This document shows positions 44,711 through 56,102 of a stretch of 64,000 nt of DNA, one piece after another. Under the pieces are notes generated by a model. It was not told the origin of the DNA, ran no database searches, and saw only the letters and a program-made list of their open reading frames with translations. Source of the stretch: Chloranthus sessilifolius. Lineage: Eukaryota; Streptophyta; Magnoliopsida; Chloranthales; Chloranthaceae. A program made the position numbers and the translations under genes. Where the stretch lies: assembly GCA_021018995.1 (NCBI GenBank), contig CM037585.1:70620646-70684645 (forward strand). The letters are read 5' to 3'. The first letter of the stretch is position 1. Every line of letters begins with the position of its first letter.

Positions 44711-45522
44711 CTATCCTTCAAGCACCTGTTTTTTCTTTGCCATTCGAACTGATGTGTGATGCATCAGATTTTACTATTGGTGCAGTCTTGGAACAAAGGA
44801 AGGATAAGGCCCCTTGTGTGATTGCTTATGCAAGTAAAACCATGATTGATGCTTAGTTAAATTACATCACAACTGAGAAGGAATTATTGGAAATTGTCTA
44901 TGCTTTAGAGAAATTTAGGTCTTATGTGTTGGGATCTAGGATAGTGGTGTTCACTAACCACTTAGCCCTGATGTACATTTTATCAAAAAAGGATGCTAAG
45001 CCAAGATTAATCAGATGGATCCTCCTATTATAGGAGTTTGATCTTGAAATTATGGACAAGAAAGGGGTTGAAAATATGGTTGCAGACCACTTATTCAGGA
45101 TCCTAACTGAGGAGTTTAATAGGTTGCCTATCAATGATTCTTTCCCTGATGAATAGCTGTTCACTATCAGCACCCCTACACCTTGGTTTGCAAACATTGT
45201 GAATTACTTGCCTATGGGTAGGATCCCCCCACATTGTAATAAAATGGACAAGGAGTTGTTCTTTTCATAGATTAGATATTACATGTGGGAGGATCCATAC
45301 CTGTTCAAGCATTGTGCAGACCAAGTTGTGAGGAGATGTGTACTTCATGAGGACTTCCACAGCATACTAACCATGTGTCATGAACAGGCTTGTGGAGGCC
45401 ATTTCAGTGGCAACAAGACTGCTGCCAAGGTGCTCCAAAGTGGATTTTATTGGCCAACTCTCTTCAAGAATGCATGGCAGCATTGTCAAGCTTCTGACAA
45501 ATGCCAAAAAATGAGAAGTATC
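44711..45522 (+). mobile_element. Ty3/gypsy Athila fossil, RNase H to integrase fragment
   Basis: On the plus strand it shows the RNase H region with FELMCDASDFTIGAVLEQRK, AYASKTM, NYITTEKELLEIVYALEKF and the RIVVFTNHLALMYIL block. The integrase zinc-binding half follows, with HEQACGGHFSGNKTAAKVLQ and GFYWPTLFKNAWQHC. This wording is Athila-specific. The left side is cut by element B's LTR and the right side by an Athila LTR at 45523. It is broken. Confidence 0.87.
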
Positions 45523-48220
45523 TGTTATTCACTGAAAAGTATCACTTTTCACCTTTTAACCTAGCCTTTGTTGGACCTTGAACCTGACTAATAACTCCTT
45601 TTTAGCTTGTTTTGTAGTTAGTAATAAATTGTGCAGCTTAACACAAAGTGCTTACCTTTGATGCCAAGAAGAGAGAGAATTCAAGCAAAAGATGACAACT
45701 GAACTAGAAAGTGATGGAACAACATGTGGTACACACCATGGTGACTATTTTACATGTCATAATGGACCAAGAAAGTCTAGCAGATGAAAGAGGTATAGGT
45801 GAGAGTGGAGTAAGCTATAATAGAAGCATGTGCATAGCAGCAGAGGAGCTAATGAACTATCTCGCACTGTTGAGGTGCTGCTTCACGCTGTTCAATTCAC
45901 TGGCAAAGCTCTCTCGCACAGCTAAGACATGCAACATATTCGAGCTCGTGAAGAAGTCACACAACTCAATGAAGGGGTTATCACAAAGCAACTTCTCACA
46001 CAGCAGTTGCGTACTTCAGCCGCAATCAACATGTGAAGAAACTCGCAAAGCTCTGATGCACTAAGCCTTCAGAAATACAGCTCGTGAAGTTCTCGTGAGG
46101 ATCAAGCCTTAATGCAGTCGCGTGCACTACGTCATGAGACCAATTGGCACGAACAATAGCAAAGACCTCACAAAGTTCTTGTGTGGCTCTGAAAGAGAGA
46201 GACGCCCAAAAGTTCTCTCGCACAGCTCTCGCATGCCTAGAAGCTTAACCCTGAATCGAGCAAGATGTAAAGCCATTTGTGCAAGTACCTCACGAAAGAA
46301 AACTTTTGAAGCTCTACTACGCGAGCAAGCTAAGCAGTGAAAGTCCTTCTGTGTGAGTGCATTCAAAGCTAAAGCAGCTGCGCGATCATCCAAAGTCCTA
46401 CTACGCAAGACATCAATATTCAAAGCAAAACTCTATCCTGCGAACACTCTGCAGCTGCGCGACAAAAGTGATATGCAGGAGCCAACCTCGCGAAGGTCGA
46501 GCTCTCCACTTCTCAATCTTAACTTAAGGACCTTTTGGGGATTTCCCTATGTCTAGGGCATGCACGCCGAGGCACGAAGTTTGATGCATGCATCCCAAGA
46601 CATCCAAGGGTTGTAATAGTACCACATCTGTTTGAAAAATTAGGGTTTACTCTTCTCTTAGCCACAACATTAGGACTAAGTATAGGAGTTGTGCTTGTAA
46701 CTTAGAAATTATCAATCACCCTTTCCTTCAACCTCTGTCGACTGAGAGCTCAAGCAGATTAGGGTAAGGGTTAGGGTTTGATCACTTCTTTTTCCATTTT
46801 TTCTTATCTCTTAGCCCAGCACTTGCTGGCTAAATCTTTGGTAAGCAATGTAGGTGTAGTTTTATTTAGTTTTATAATAGGTCATTTAGACATTGGGATT
46901 TTTGTGAAGAGCTATTGTGCACAAGGCTGCTGCCTTGAGAAATTTCATTGTTGGTAACTTAGATCAATGGAATTTGTGCTATAAATGATCACTTAATCTG
47001 TTATTTTCCTATTTACTCGTAGTTTTGTTCAGGCTATAGCATGCATTTAGGATTTTAGTTTATTGAAAGGCCCAGGGAAGCTTGAGCTTGTATCCCTGAG
47101 ACCATGGTGGCAGCAACAGTTTACATATTCTATCTCATCATTTGTTGGTAAGGGAGCCTTTGTGGATCGCCTGTGACCATTAGAGTTGACAGACTATAGC
47201 CCTAGGGCAATCTTGGTCACAGATCTGAGATGGATTATTTTTCTCTGCATTTGAGCTTATAGCCTAGTGAGAGATTGTGCAGGAACAAGCTCTACTTTGT
47301 CTTACTTGACCATTATTAGATGTTAGATCTGGCTTCTCTGTAGTGATTGCAACATTGGGGGTTGAGTCATTGCAAGCCTTTTATAGCAATGACCTGCTGA
47401 ATCTAAGTCCTTATTAAACCTGTTGCTTTTCTTATGTGTCAGCTCATTGTGTTGATGGCCTTTGACACACCCATAGGATTTTATGGGTTGGAACTCTTAT
47501 GAATGTCTGCCAGATCTGTAAGCAGACCGGAGAGCTTATAGCCTGACAAACATAGTATCTGCAATGGTATTCATGGCCTTATTTTATTCATTAGATTAAG
47601 TTAGATCAACCCATTACTTTGGATTAGGTTAGCTTTTCTTACTCTATCAATGGGATTTGACAGACTCTATTGGATAGTTTGTGGCCATTTAAGTGGATAT
47701 ATTATAGCCTTAAGAGTAGTCTAAATGGCATGGGTTATGTTGGATTCTTCTACCTTACTAAGGTTATTGATAGCACTTCAGTATGGATTTGTTGCAGAGA
47801 TAACCCTAAATCTGAGTTACATAATTGAATGAACTTTAGCCTAAACTGCTTACTTCCCATCCTTTTATCTTTATTTTCACACACCATTACCACCTTCTTC
47901 ATAACCCTTTCTTAGGATAGGACTGCACTTTATTTCTTTTCTTTTTAATAGGTAATTTAGCATAGTTGTGACACCCAACTCTCTTTTTTTGGATTGTCAG
48001 ATCTGTAGCCAGATCTGGAGGTCTACTATTATAGCTCATTTTGGATTGTATATCAATTTTTATGTGGGACAAACTCTTACTTATCAAAACTTGCTATAAA
48101 AGCCCTGTATCTTGTAGGCTTAGGATTATTTTAGTTGTGTTATTTCCATCTTTTATTTTACTTTGATTTTTAATTTGTTCTCAGCAAACAATTAAATCAG
48201 CACACTGGGATCCGACAAAC
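45523..48220 (+). repeat. Athila LTR (fossil), plus orientation
   Basis: It begins TGTTATTCACTGAAAAGTAT inside the older Athila pol fragment and ends near 48220, just before an Athila-type primer-binding site. The first kilobase (about 45900-46520) is filled with CTCGCAAAGCTC-like motifs. No partner LTR is seen in the window. Confidence 0.7.
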
Positions 48221-48227
48221 AAGTTTT

Positions 48228-48245
48228 TAGCACCGCTGTCAGGGA
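48228..48245 (+). other. Athila-type primer-binding site (diverged)
   Basis: TAGCACCGCTGTCAGGGA resembles the Athila site TGGCGCCGTTGCCGGGGA known from many plants. It fixes the orientation of the LTR on its left. Confidence 0.7.
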
Positions 48246-50417
48246 TATTGATCTTTTTAGTAGACCTACGTTGTATTATATTTCATTGTAGAAAATTCTT
48301 TCTAGCTGTGCCATAGTAGAATAAAAGTACTACTAATTCTTTTTGGAATCTTGCAGAATTGGACAACAGCAAAAGGGAAAAGCTAGAGCTACAGCTAGAG
48401 TTTAGCTAGCTCTGTTTGCACTTCTTTTATCCTAAACCTAGTCCTTTAATGTTTAATTCCCTGTAATTAGTCTAGTTGTAAATTTGTTTAGTTTCCTTCT
48501 TTTACATTCTAAATTCTTAGAAATTGTAAGGGTTAAGGATAGAAAGTTTTGGGCAATACATATGGTTAAGGGTTTATAAAATCTGAAACAAAGAAATTTA
48601 GTCTTTAGGCTTCTAATATGGGTTCAAATGGTAAAATATTATGAAAGTTTAGCTTTTTGGCTCTGGTTTAACAGAAGATGGCCTTTAGTCATTTTCACGA
48701 TTTACTAATATGGATATCTTATTGCTTTAATATATTCATTAGACTATTTAAAATAAATAAATTATCATAATTATAGAATATATTAATTCTAAATTCAGCA
48801 TTTTGAGATTTCAGATAGTAGAGAAGTTCAAGGAAATTTAGTATGAATAAAAATAGTCTCTCTTTCTCAGAATAAAGAGGAAATAGCTCTAGAGCTTACT
48901 AGTTATATAATTTTGAAACTATAATCTAAAATATTTTACAGTTCAGATCAATCGTAGTTTCAAACATTCTCTAATACAGTATTCTAGAGATGCTTTACTT
49001 TGAATTGTAACTATTTTTATTTTTATTTTTGAACTACTACTATGATGGTTTGCTAAGAAATTCGAATTTTTATATTCTTTTCATAAATTGCATATAATGA
49101 TTCACTAAAAAAAAAATTTTTTTTTTTTTGTAAAGAAATTTTCAATAAAAAACTAAGCTAAAAATTAACAAAAAGTAAACTAAACTAACAAAAGTTTGTA
49201 TCCCCCCCAAACTTAAATGAGACAATGTCCTCATTGTGCAAAACAGGGGACATACAGAAAAAAAAAATACCTATTTTATTGCTATGTTAGTAATTGGGTA
49301 TATAATCCGCAAAAACAATCAAAAGTCTTTCCCCCAAACTTAGGAGAAAAATACTTCCGGTTGGAATAGAAATGTTAGATAATAAAAAATTGTTAGTAAC
49401 ACACACTTTAAAAAAAATTGCAGAGTTAGTAAAGAAAATTTAATATCTATAAGAATATTTACAATGGAAAGAAGGGAAAATAAAAAGTAAAATCTACTAT
49501 AAGAACTAATTATATAAAAAAGTATAAACCTAGGAAAAATCTAGACACACACTAAACTAAGACTCTGGCAGCAACATCCCGAAGGAACTCTTCAATCAAG
49601 ATCGGTCCTTTGGCTTTTAACTACCTTCAATCAAAGTCTTAAATCCCTACAACAAAAGGAGCTCCATCCTTTGGAGGGTTGCTACTCCAAGAGCTGTCGA
49701 ATCACTCCCTACTGCCCTTCCAACTCCCTCCATGATTCATCGACTGCACCGTTAATGCAGTTACAGGAAGAATTTGAGGAGAGTTGGAAGATGACAAATC
49801 TCAACCCCCCCATTCAGCTTATACTGCTCCCATGCAAAAATTTTATTTAGAGTTTGTAGCGTAAGCTAAGGGAGAAGATGAGCAATGGAGAGGGGTGGTG
49901 AGGAGATCAGGGATGGGATGGGAAATGACACTGGAAATTACAACCCATTCTTATTATATAGGAAGTTGCATTCGGGGTGGGATGTGATGGTGTAAAGTTT
50001 AGGAAGTGGGGGAAGAAGGTTCCTGGTATATGGTTTCAGATTTGGATTAGGTTTAGGGTCAAGGGTAGTGTTGGTGGATGATTCAGTATCTTGAGTGGGT
50101 TGTTGGTGCTTCAGATCTTTTACTCTATGTCCTGCAGCCAAGAGCTCAGCTCTATATTTTTCTAAAAAAATTTGAGTCTTTTATTGAAGTCGTTCTGGTT
50201 ATATTCTTCCGTCATGGGGTGTAGGGTTACAGGCGGAGGAAGAAGAAAGGTTATAAATTGGTTTTAGTCTATGGATGTGTATGGATTTTATAGGGGAAAA
50301 TCTTGAACCATCACTTCGAGTAAATGTTGATGTGTAGATTCCTAGGTAAGGGTGGTTGGGATATGGTAGTCTTGAATGCAAAGCTTGTCTGTTTCTTATA
50401 CAGTTTTAAATGGGTTT
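48246..50417. mobile_element. Athila-like non-coding sequence, partly minus strand (fossil)
   Basis: The left part (to about 48600) reads as an Athila leader on the plus strand. From about 49190 the minus strand carries the Athila 3' signature, CAATGAGGACATTGTCTC followed by ATTTAAGTTTGGGGGGG (RC of 49200-49240), and a second purine tract at 49325-49345. The two orientations meet somewhere in 48600-49190. No coding domain is recognised; element E is inserted at the right edge. Confidence 0.55.
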
Positions 50418-52010
50418 TGTAGACACCCAAACTTGGCCCAAGGACCGATCGAGAAACATTTTGAGAGAGGCGCATCTCCAAGCTTTTGATGGCATGTATG
50501 GAACCTTTAAGAACCCTTCTGAAACCTTAGGAGCAACTCTAAAACCTTAAGAATCACCCTAGATCCCTTAGGAACCTTATCGAACCCTTCGAAACCCATC
50601 CCGACCCTTAGAAACCTTTTGAAATCTTAGGAGACACTCTAAAACCTTAGGAATCACCCTAGATCCCTTAGGAACCTTCCCGAACCCTTAGACCATCCCG
50701 ACCATTAAAACCCATTTCGGACTTGAACCTAGCTTTCTCAAGCAATGGATAAAGAGTGGTGCACCAAGACTAGTTATGACCTTCTATTGTGATCGAATCT
50801 CATACCATTGAAAAGTAGAAGTCCTCATTTTTCTGACAAGCCAAGAATCACCCCAATCGGAGCTGTGTGCGAGAAGATATCGCATTCCGAAAAGTAAGGG
50901 CAAAATGGTAAATATACTGTAAACCCCCCTAAGGATTTGGCACAAGTATTACTTGTGCCAAGCCATTTCTCCATATAAATGGCTTAGTTACGCCACATAT
51001 AAGGTGGGCCCCATCACGAGGAGCCAATTTCTAGGCCACTGAGGAACATTGTTTTACTGTTCCTAAGCCTGGCGCAACAATTAGTTGCGCCAGGCTTATG
51101 AACAGTAACCCGAGGTTTTTGCCTCGAATTTCGAGATTGGGATTTCACTTGTTGACCATATTATCCTTTGGAGTGTGTTTTACTAGTTCTGTTGCACCCA
51201 TTTACTACCTATGTACAACCCCTTAAGTGGTTTAAAGCCCCAACCTATCATCCACCATTGGAGCAACTCTTCACACTTTTCAAGGCTCCAAAAACCTGAG
51301 GAAACCTTAGATTACCAATTACCTAATTGCTAACCCTAATTAGCTTTTAAATACCCTCCTACCCTCTCTTTTTCCTATAAATAGAGAGGCAGCGCTCCCT
51401 TTACAAAGGCTTAAAAAAATTTGCAATTAAGAGATTAAGGAATCCCTTCTCTCTCTCCTTTAGTGCACCACTCCCGTAAAAATTCCAGAACTTTAAAACT
51501 TCCTTAGACCTTAGCATTGCACCCAAAAGCTCTAGGTTAGGTGTGTGTTACCCCCTAGCCTTCCCTCTCTACCTCTTATCTATTAAGCCCTATGAGTTAG
51601 AACCCCATTTCTCATCATACAAGCCTTCAAAAGCTCACCGAAGCAAGCCAACGCAAGGCTCCACAGTGGTGCAACAAGGCTCGAGAGCTCTAGCTCTCTC
51701 CTCTATTCCTCTACCTTGTCAGTTATTCGTCTATCCTCCCATTTGTGTTGTTACGCCGCCGAGTTTTCGATAGAAACGGAGGGGCACAAATAAGATTTTA
51801 AGACCCTTTGGGCAAGAGGAAGCCTTTTTCTTTTCTTTTATATTATTTTTGTTTTGGCCATAAGTAGCTACTGCATTAAGCAGTTTGATTGGGTGCCTAA
51901 CATCTTCCCAATCGATAACCGAAGCCCCTACCCAAGAGCCTTTGGCGTAGACCGGATTCAGAATCATATTTGTGGCACTTCGGTGCTTATAAAATCTGGA
52001 GACCCATTTT
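50418..52010 (+). repeat. Element E 5' LTR
   Basis: It starts TGTAGACACCCAAACTTGG and has a TATA box in CTATAAATAGAGAGG near 51376. It follows the inverted copy at 52799-54349 until about 52010, where homology stops before the expected LTR end. Two 21-bp palindromes lie at 50939-50959 and 51071-51091. Confidence 0.82.
50939..51091. promoter_or_regulatory. Palindromes in element E LTR
   Basis: 50939-50959 is a perfect 10+1+10 palindrome (arm GGCACAAGTA). It is followed by AAGCCATTT and its exact reverse complement AAATGGCTT. 51071-51091 has arm GGCGCAAC, and its flanks TAAGCCT and AGGCTTA extend the inverted repeat to 15-bp arms. Confidence 0.85.
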
Positions 52011-52057
52011 GAATTGGGACTACTGCTGTCAAACAATCTGGAGAACCATTTTACTTT

Positions 52058-52172
52058 GGAGCCACTATTAGTTGCGCCAATGCAAAATGTCCTAAAAGAA
52101 CACTGGCGCAACTATTAGTTGTGCCAGCTTTATTCTGGGAACTTTTGCTGTGGCGCCACTATTAGTTGTGCC
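52058..52172. promoter_or_regulatory. Palindrome array in element E leader (3 copies)
   Basis: Copies at 52058-52078, 52105-52125 and 52152-52172 are exactly 47 bp apart, with 26-bp spacers. The wording is GGCGCAAC, TATTA, GTTGTGCC. This is the same count, length and spacing as in the leader of element A, with a different sequence. Confidence 0.85.
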
Positions 52173-52542
52173 AGGTTGGTTCTGAGCAGCATCAGTTCAG
52201 ATTTGTGGCCTATTTCACACCTGAACTCCCTGATCAGTGCCTTTAGTGCCTTTGTTTAGGCCACGCAACTTCCGACACCCAATACGCCCTCACCAGTCAA
52301 AAGAAGGTGACTTCTTTTTTATTCTTTTCAGGGGATCAGGTTATTTGCATTGGTTTCTATGCCTTTAATAGATCAAGGGGTTTCCCTTTGATTCTTCCAA
52401 AGCGCTTCAGAACCTTTGCCGTCGGACCTATTTAGATTACGAGAGCCACCCAAGAAGGGAATTCAAAAGGACCCCGGAATCCTCATTTCTTTTCACTTTT
52501 AAAAAATAAAAAATAAATAAATAAATAAACCAAAATAGAGTC

Positions 52543-52798
52543 TTGGTTGGTGCCAGCGCAACCGCATCATCATGCCCTTCGTCATCCCGTAGGGGAAGGA
52601 GGAAGCTTTACGGGCCCCATCCAAGGCACCCATACCCGACCCTCACTGCACCTTATGTAGACCAGCAGTATAAAGAGGACGATATTAGAAATAGTTGGGC
52701 CTATGTTGGGGCACTAGCCAGTCTAAACCCTCCTCCTATAATCGCCCATCCCCTGGTAGCCCAGAGTGAAGTCCAACCGACTGCCGAGAAAGTGGCTC
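52543..52798 (+). pseudogene. Element E gag, N-terminal part (fossil)
   Basis: It codes for SSRRGRRKLYGPHPRHPYP and YVDQQYKEDDIRNS, matching the DQQYEEDEIRNS block of element A at 9315-9350. It lacks most of the proline-rich tail found in A. It is interrupted on the right by an inverted solo LTR. Confidence 0.75.
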
Positions 52799-54349
52799 TG
52801 TATAACTGTGAGATTTTTGACAATCCCGTCACGACGATGTACTCCCAAATGAAATATTTAGAGTCGCCACCTGAAGCTTTTGGTGTCTCAGGAAACCTAG
52901 ATCAATTTTATAAGCATCGAAGTATCACAAAAATGACCCTAAATCCGGTCCACACCAAAGGCTCATTGGTAGGGGCTTCTGTTATCGATTGGGAATGTGT
53001 TAGGCACCCAATCTACCCACTAAATGCGGTCTCTACTTATAGCCAAAATAAGAATAATAAAAAAGAAATGAAAAAGACTTCCTCTTACCCAAAGGATCTT
53101 AAAATCCTATTTATGCCCTCCATTCCTACCGAAAATTCGGTAGCGTAATGACACAAATGGGAGGATAAAGGAATAACTGAGAAGGTAGTGGACTAGAGGG
53201 GAGAGCCAGAGCTCTCAGGCCCTTGTTGTAATGCTGTGGAGCCTTGTGTTGGCATGCTTCGGTGAGCTTTTGAAGGCTTGTATGGTGAGAAATCAAGTTC
53301 TAACTCCTAGGACTTGATAGCTATGAGGTAGAGAGGGAAGGCTAGGGGGCGGCACACACCTAACCTAAACCTTTTGGGTGAAATCCTAAGGTATAAAGGA
53401 AATTTTTGAGTTATGGAATTTGTATGGGAATGGTGCACCCTAGGAGAGAGAGAAGGGATTCCTTAATCTCTTAATTGTAAATTTTTTCAAGCCTTTATAA
53501 AGGAAGGGGTGCCTCTTTATTTATAGGAAAAAGAGAGGTTTGGAGGGTATTTAAAAACTAATTTGGATTAGCAATTACGTAATGGGCAATCTAAGGTTTC
53601 GTAGGGTTTTTGGAGCCTTAAAAAATATGAAGAGTTGCTCCAATGGTGGATGATAGGGTGGGGCTTTAAACCACTTAAGAGGTTACACATAGATAATAAA
53701 TGGGTGCAACAAAACTAGCAAAACACACCCCAAAGGTCAAGATGGTCAACAAGTCAAACCCTAATCTCAAAATTTGAGGTAAAAACCTACAGTTACTATT
53801 CATATGCCTGGCGCAACTATTAATTGCACCAACCATATATACAGTAAAATAGTTCTTGAATAGTGTTCAGGAAGTTGGCTGGCCACAGGAGGCCTACCTT
53901 AATGCTGGCGCAACTATTAGTTGCGCCAAATCCCTAGGGGTCTCCACACTTTTTACCATTTTACCCTTTCTCTTCGGAACGTGACATCTTCTTGTGTACA
54001 ACTCTGATTAGGGTGATTTTTAGCCCGTTGGAAAGCTGAGGACTTCTACTTTTCAATGGTATAAGATTTGATCATAGTAGAAGGTCACAGATAGTACCCA
54101 TACACCACTCTTCATCTAGTGGTCGAGAAAGCTAGGTTTAGGTCTGGAATGGGTTCTAAGGGTCGGGATTGGTTTTTAAGGGTTCGAGAAGGTTCCTAAG
54201 AGATCTAGGGGGATTCCTAAGGGTTTGGAATGGTTCTTAAGATTTTGGAAAGGTTCCTAAGGGTTCCATACATGCCATCAAATGCTCAGAGGTGTGCCTC
54301 TCTCGAAATGTGTCTCGATCGGGCCTTAGGCCAAATTTGGGTGTCTACA
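52799..54349 (-). mobile_element. Solo LTR of the A/E family inserted in element E gag (fossil)
   Basis: On the minus strand it runs from TGTAGACACCC (54349) to CA (52799) and aligns with the LTRs at 50418 and 4828. Flanks GGCTC (52794-52798) and GGCCC (54350-54354) fit a 5-bp target duplication with one change. With the 5' LTR of E it makes an inverted pair about 0.8 kb apart. Confidence 0.85.
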
Positions 54350-54354
54350 GGCCC

Positions 54355-56102
54355 CCATATCCAAGGAGGAACAGTTGAAAGAATAGTTAGACAAAATTTA
54401 GAAATAGTTGTTGAAGATGGGTGGTGCTAAAATCCATGCCACAGACTTCTCAGATTTGTATTTGTTCGCTGAGGTCCCCTTGCCACCCAAATTTAAAATG
54501 TCGACTTTTGACAAATACAATGGCACCGGCAATCCCATAGCACACCTTAAGTCTTATTGTGGGGACAGGTGCTAATATAGAGGGGACGAAAGACTATTGA
54601 TAAAGGTCTTTCAGAAAAAGTTTGACCAGTCCAGCCTTGAGATGGTTTACATCTTTAGAATCATCTATGATGAAAACTTGGAAGGACTTGCTGAACTTGT
54701 TTCAGGAATAATATGTCTACAATATAAACATTGAATCGTATAAGTCAGATTTGGCTTGTTTGAAGTAGAACTCGAATGAGACCTTTAGTGATTATTTAGG
54801 GCGTTGGAGAGCGTTGGCAGCTCAGGTTAGAAACAGGATACCTGATGATGAACATATAAAATTGATTTCCAAAAATACTCTACCTATAATCTCAAACTTT
54901 TTAGTGTACCAGTAGCAGTCCAGCTTTGGTGATTTGGTAAGGAATGCCAATCGCTGTTAAGATGTTATTAGGGAAGGTCGCTTGAACAAGAATGCATTGA
55001 GTGGAGCCAGTGGGGTTAGAAGGTTTTTAGAATAGAGGAACGAGAAGAGGATAGGGGCCGATGTCTAGAACATTGCCAACATCAGGCCCAATAATAATAT
55101 AACCCCATTCTAATTTCAAGCAGCCCAACCATCACCAGTCAAAACTGAGCAGATGTAGAGAGCAGGGAATGGGAAAGGAATGCAGATGACTCCGAAGCAG
55201 AGGAGAGCTCGCTACCACTGAGTGTTTACACCCCTGGGGCAATCTTTAAGTGTACTTTTGCCTTTACTAATAGAAAAGGGATTAGTTACTGTTCGTGAAC
55301 CGCAACCTCCTCCTCACCCAATCCCAAAGAATTATGACCCTAATACTCACTGTAATTTCCAATAGGGTTTGGGTCACGCGACTGATCGCTTCTTCCCATT
55401 GAAGCACACAATCCAAGATTTTATTGATGTCAAGAAAATTATTCCACCTGCACCTTCTCAAGTAAACTAGCACGTGAATATTCATCAGGTGTCATTACCT
55501 CCACATCCTACCGGAGGAGCAGGTCCTAGACCCACCATCGAGATGATAGAAGAATGTGAGGAGTTTAAATTTGATCCATCACATTATATCAGTGATCGGG
55601 AGAGCTCTGTGGCACCATTGCCGAGAAATTGTGAAGAAAGAAATATCGGGGTGATTGAACCCCTGAATTTGTCAGATTATTTTCCCAACCCAACACCATG
55701 AATCGAACCCTTAGATTTTAGGGCTTATTTTCCATCACCCACACCTGTCAATTATGTCCATATAAATGCCTATCAACCATATACTACCACTCCCATCAAT
55801 TACCCGATAGCCCATCAGGCCCCCAATCCCCCGCCAGCACCTATCAGCTACCAATGGCCTACTCCTACCCTTTTTCCCCTAGTGCAACCACCCACAAGCT
55901 TCACCACCACCATCTGGTCCAATTTTGCCACCCAACCATCTATCACCGAAGTAAATCAAGTGTTACCCACACCTCTAGAGCTCACAGTGGAAGTGCATCC
56001 GATATCGGCAACTATACCATTTCAGATTTTGGGACCAACCTATAATCCACATCAGGCCCCACTGAGTTATGAACAAATATATATCAATGCTGGCAGCAAT
56101 AG
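54355..56102 (+). pseudogene. Element E gag, capsid core and C-terminal part (fossil)
   Basis: It resumes after the solo LTR with KMGGAKIHATDFSDLYLF and KYNGTGNPIAHLKSYCGD (about 54415-54560). RIPDDEHIKLISKNTLP-type sequence follows near 54840, then the YDPNTHCNFQ / GLGHATDRFFPLKH block at about 55330-55400. Further blocks are RPTIEMIEECEEFKFDPSHY (55540-55600) and a proline/tyrosine-rich tail. Each block has its counterpart in element A in the same order. It is broken in many places. Confidence 0.82.

Larger units (their letters stand above)
50418..56102 (+). mobile_element. Element E: Tat-lineage LTR retrotransposon fragment, kin of element A (fossil)
   Basis: It has a 5' LTR (from 50418), leader, gag with a nested inverted solo LTR (52799-54349), then nothing further: the Athila LTR of element D begins about 56103. 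Gag blocks (KYNGTGNPIAHLKSYCGD and others) and the leader align with those of element A. Pol and the 3' LTR are absent. The gag is broken in many places. Confidence 0.85.
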
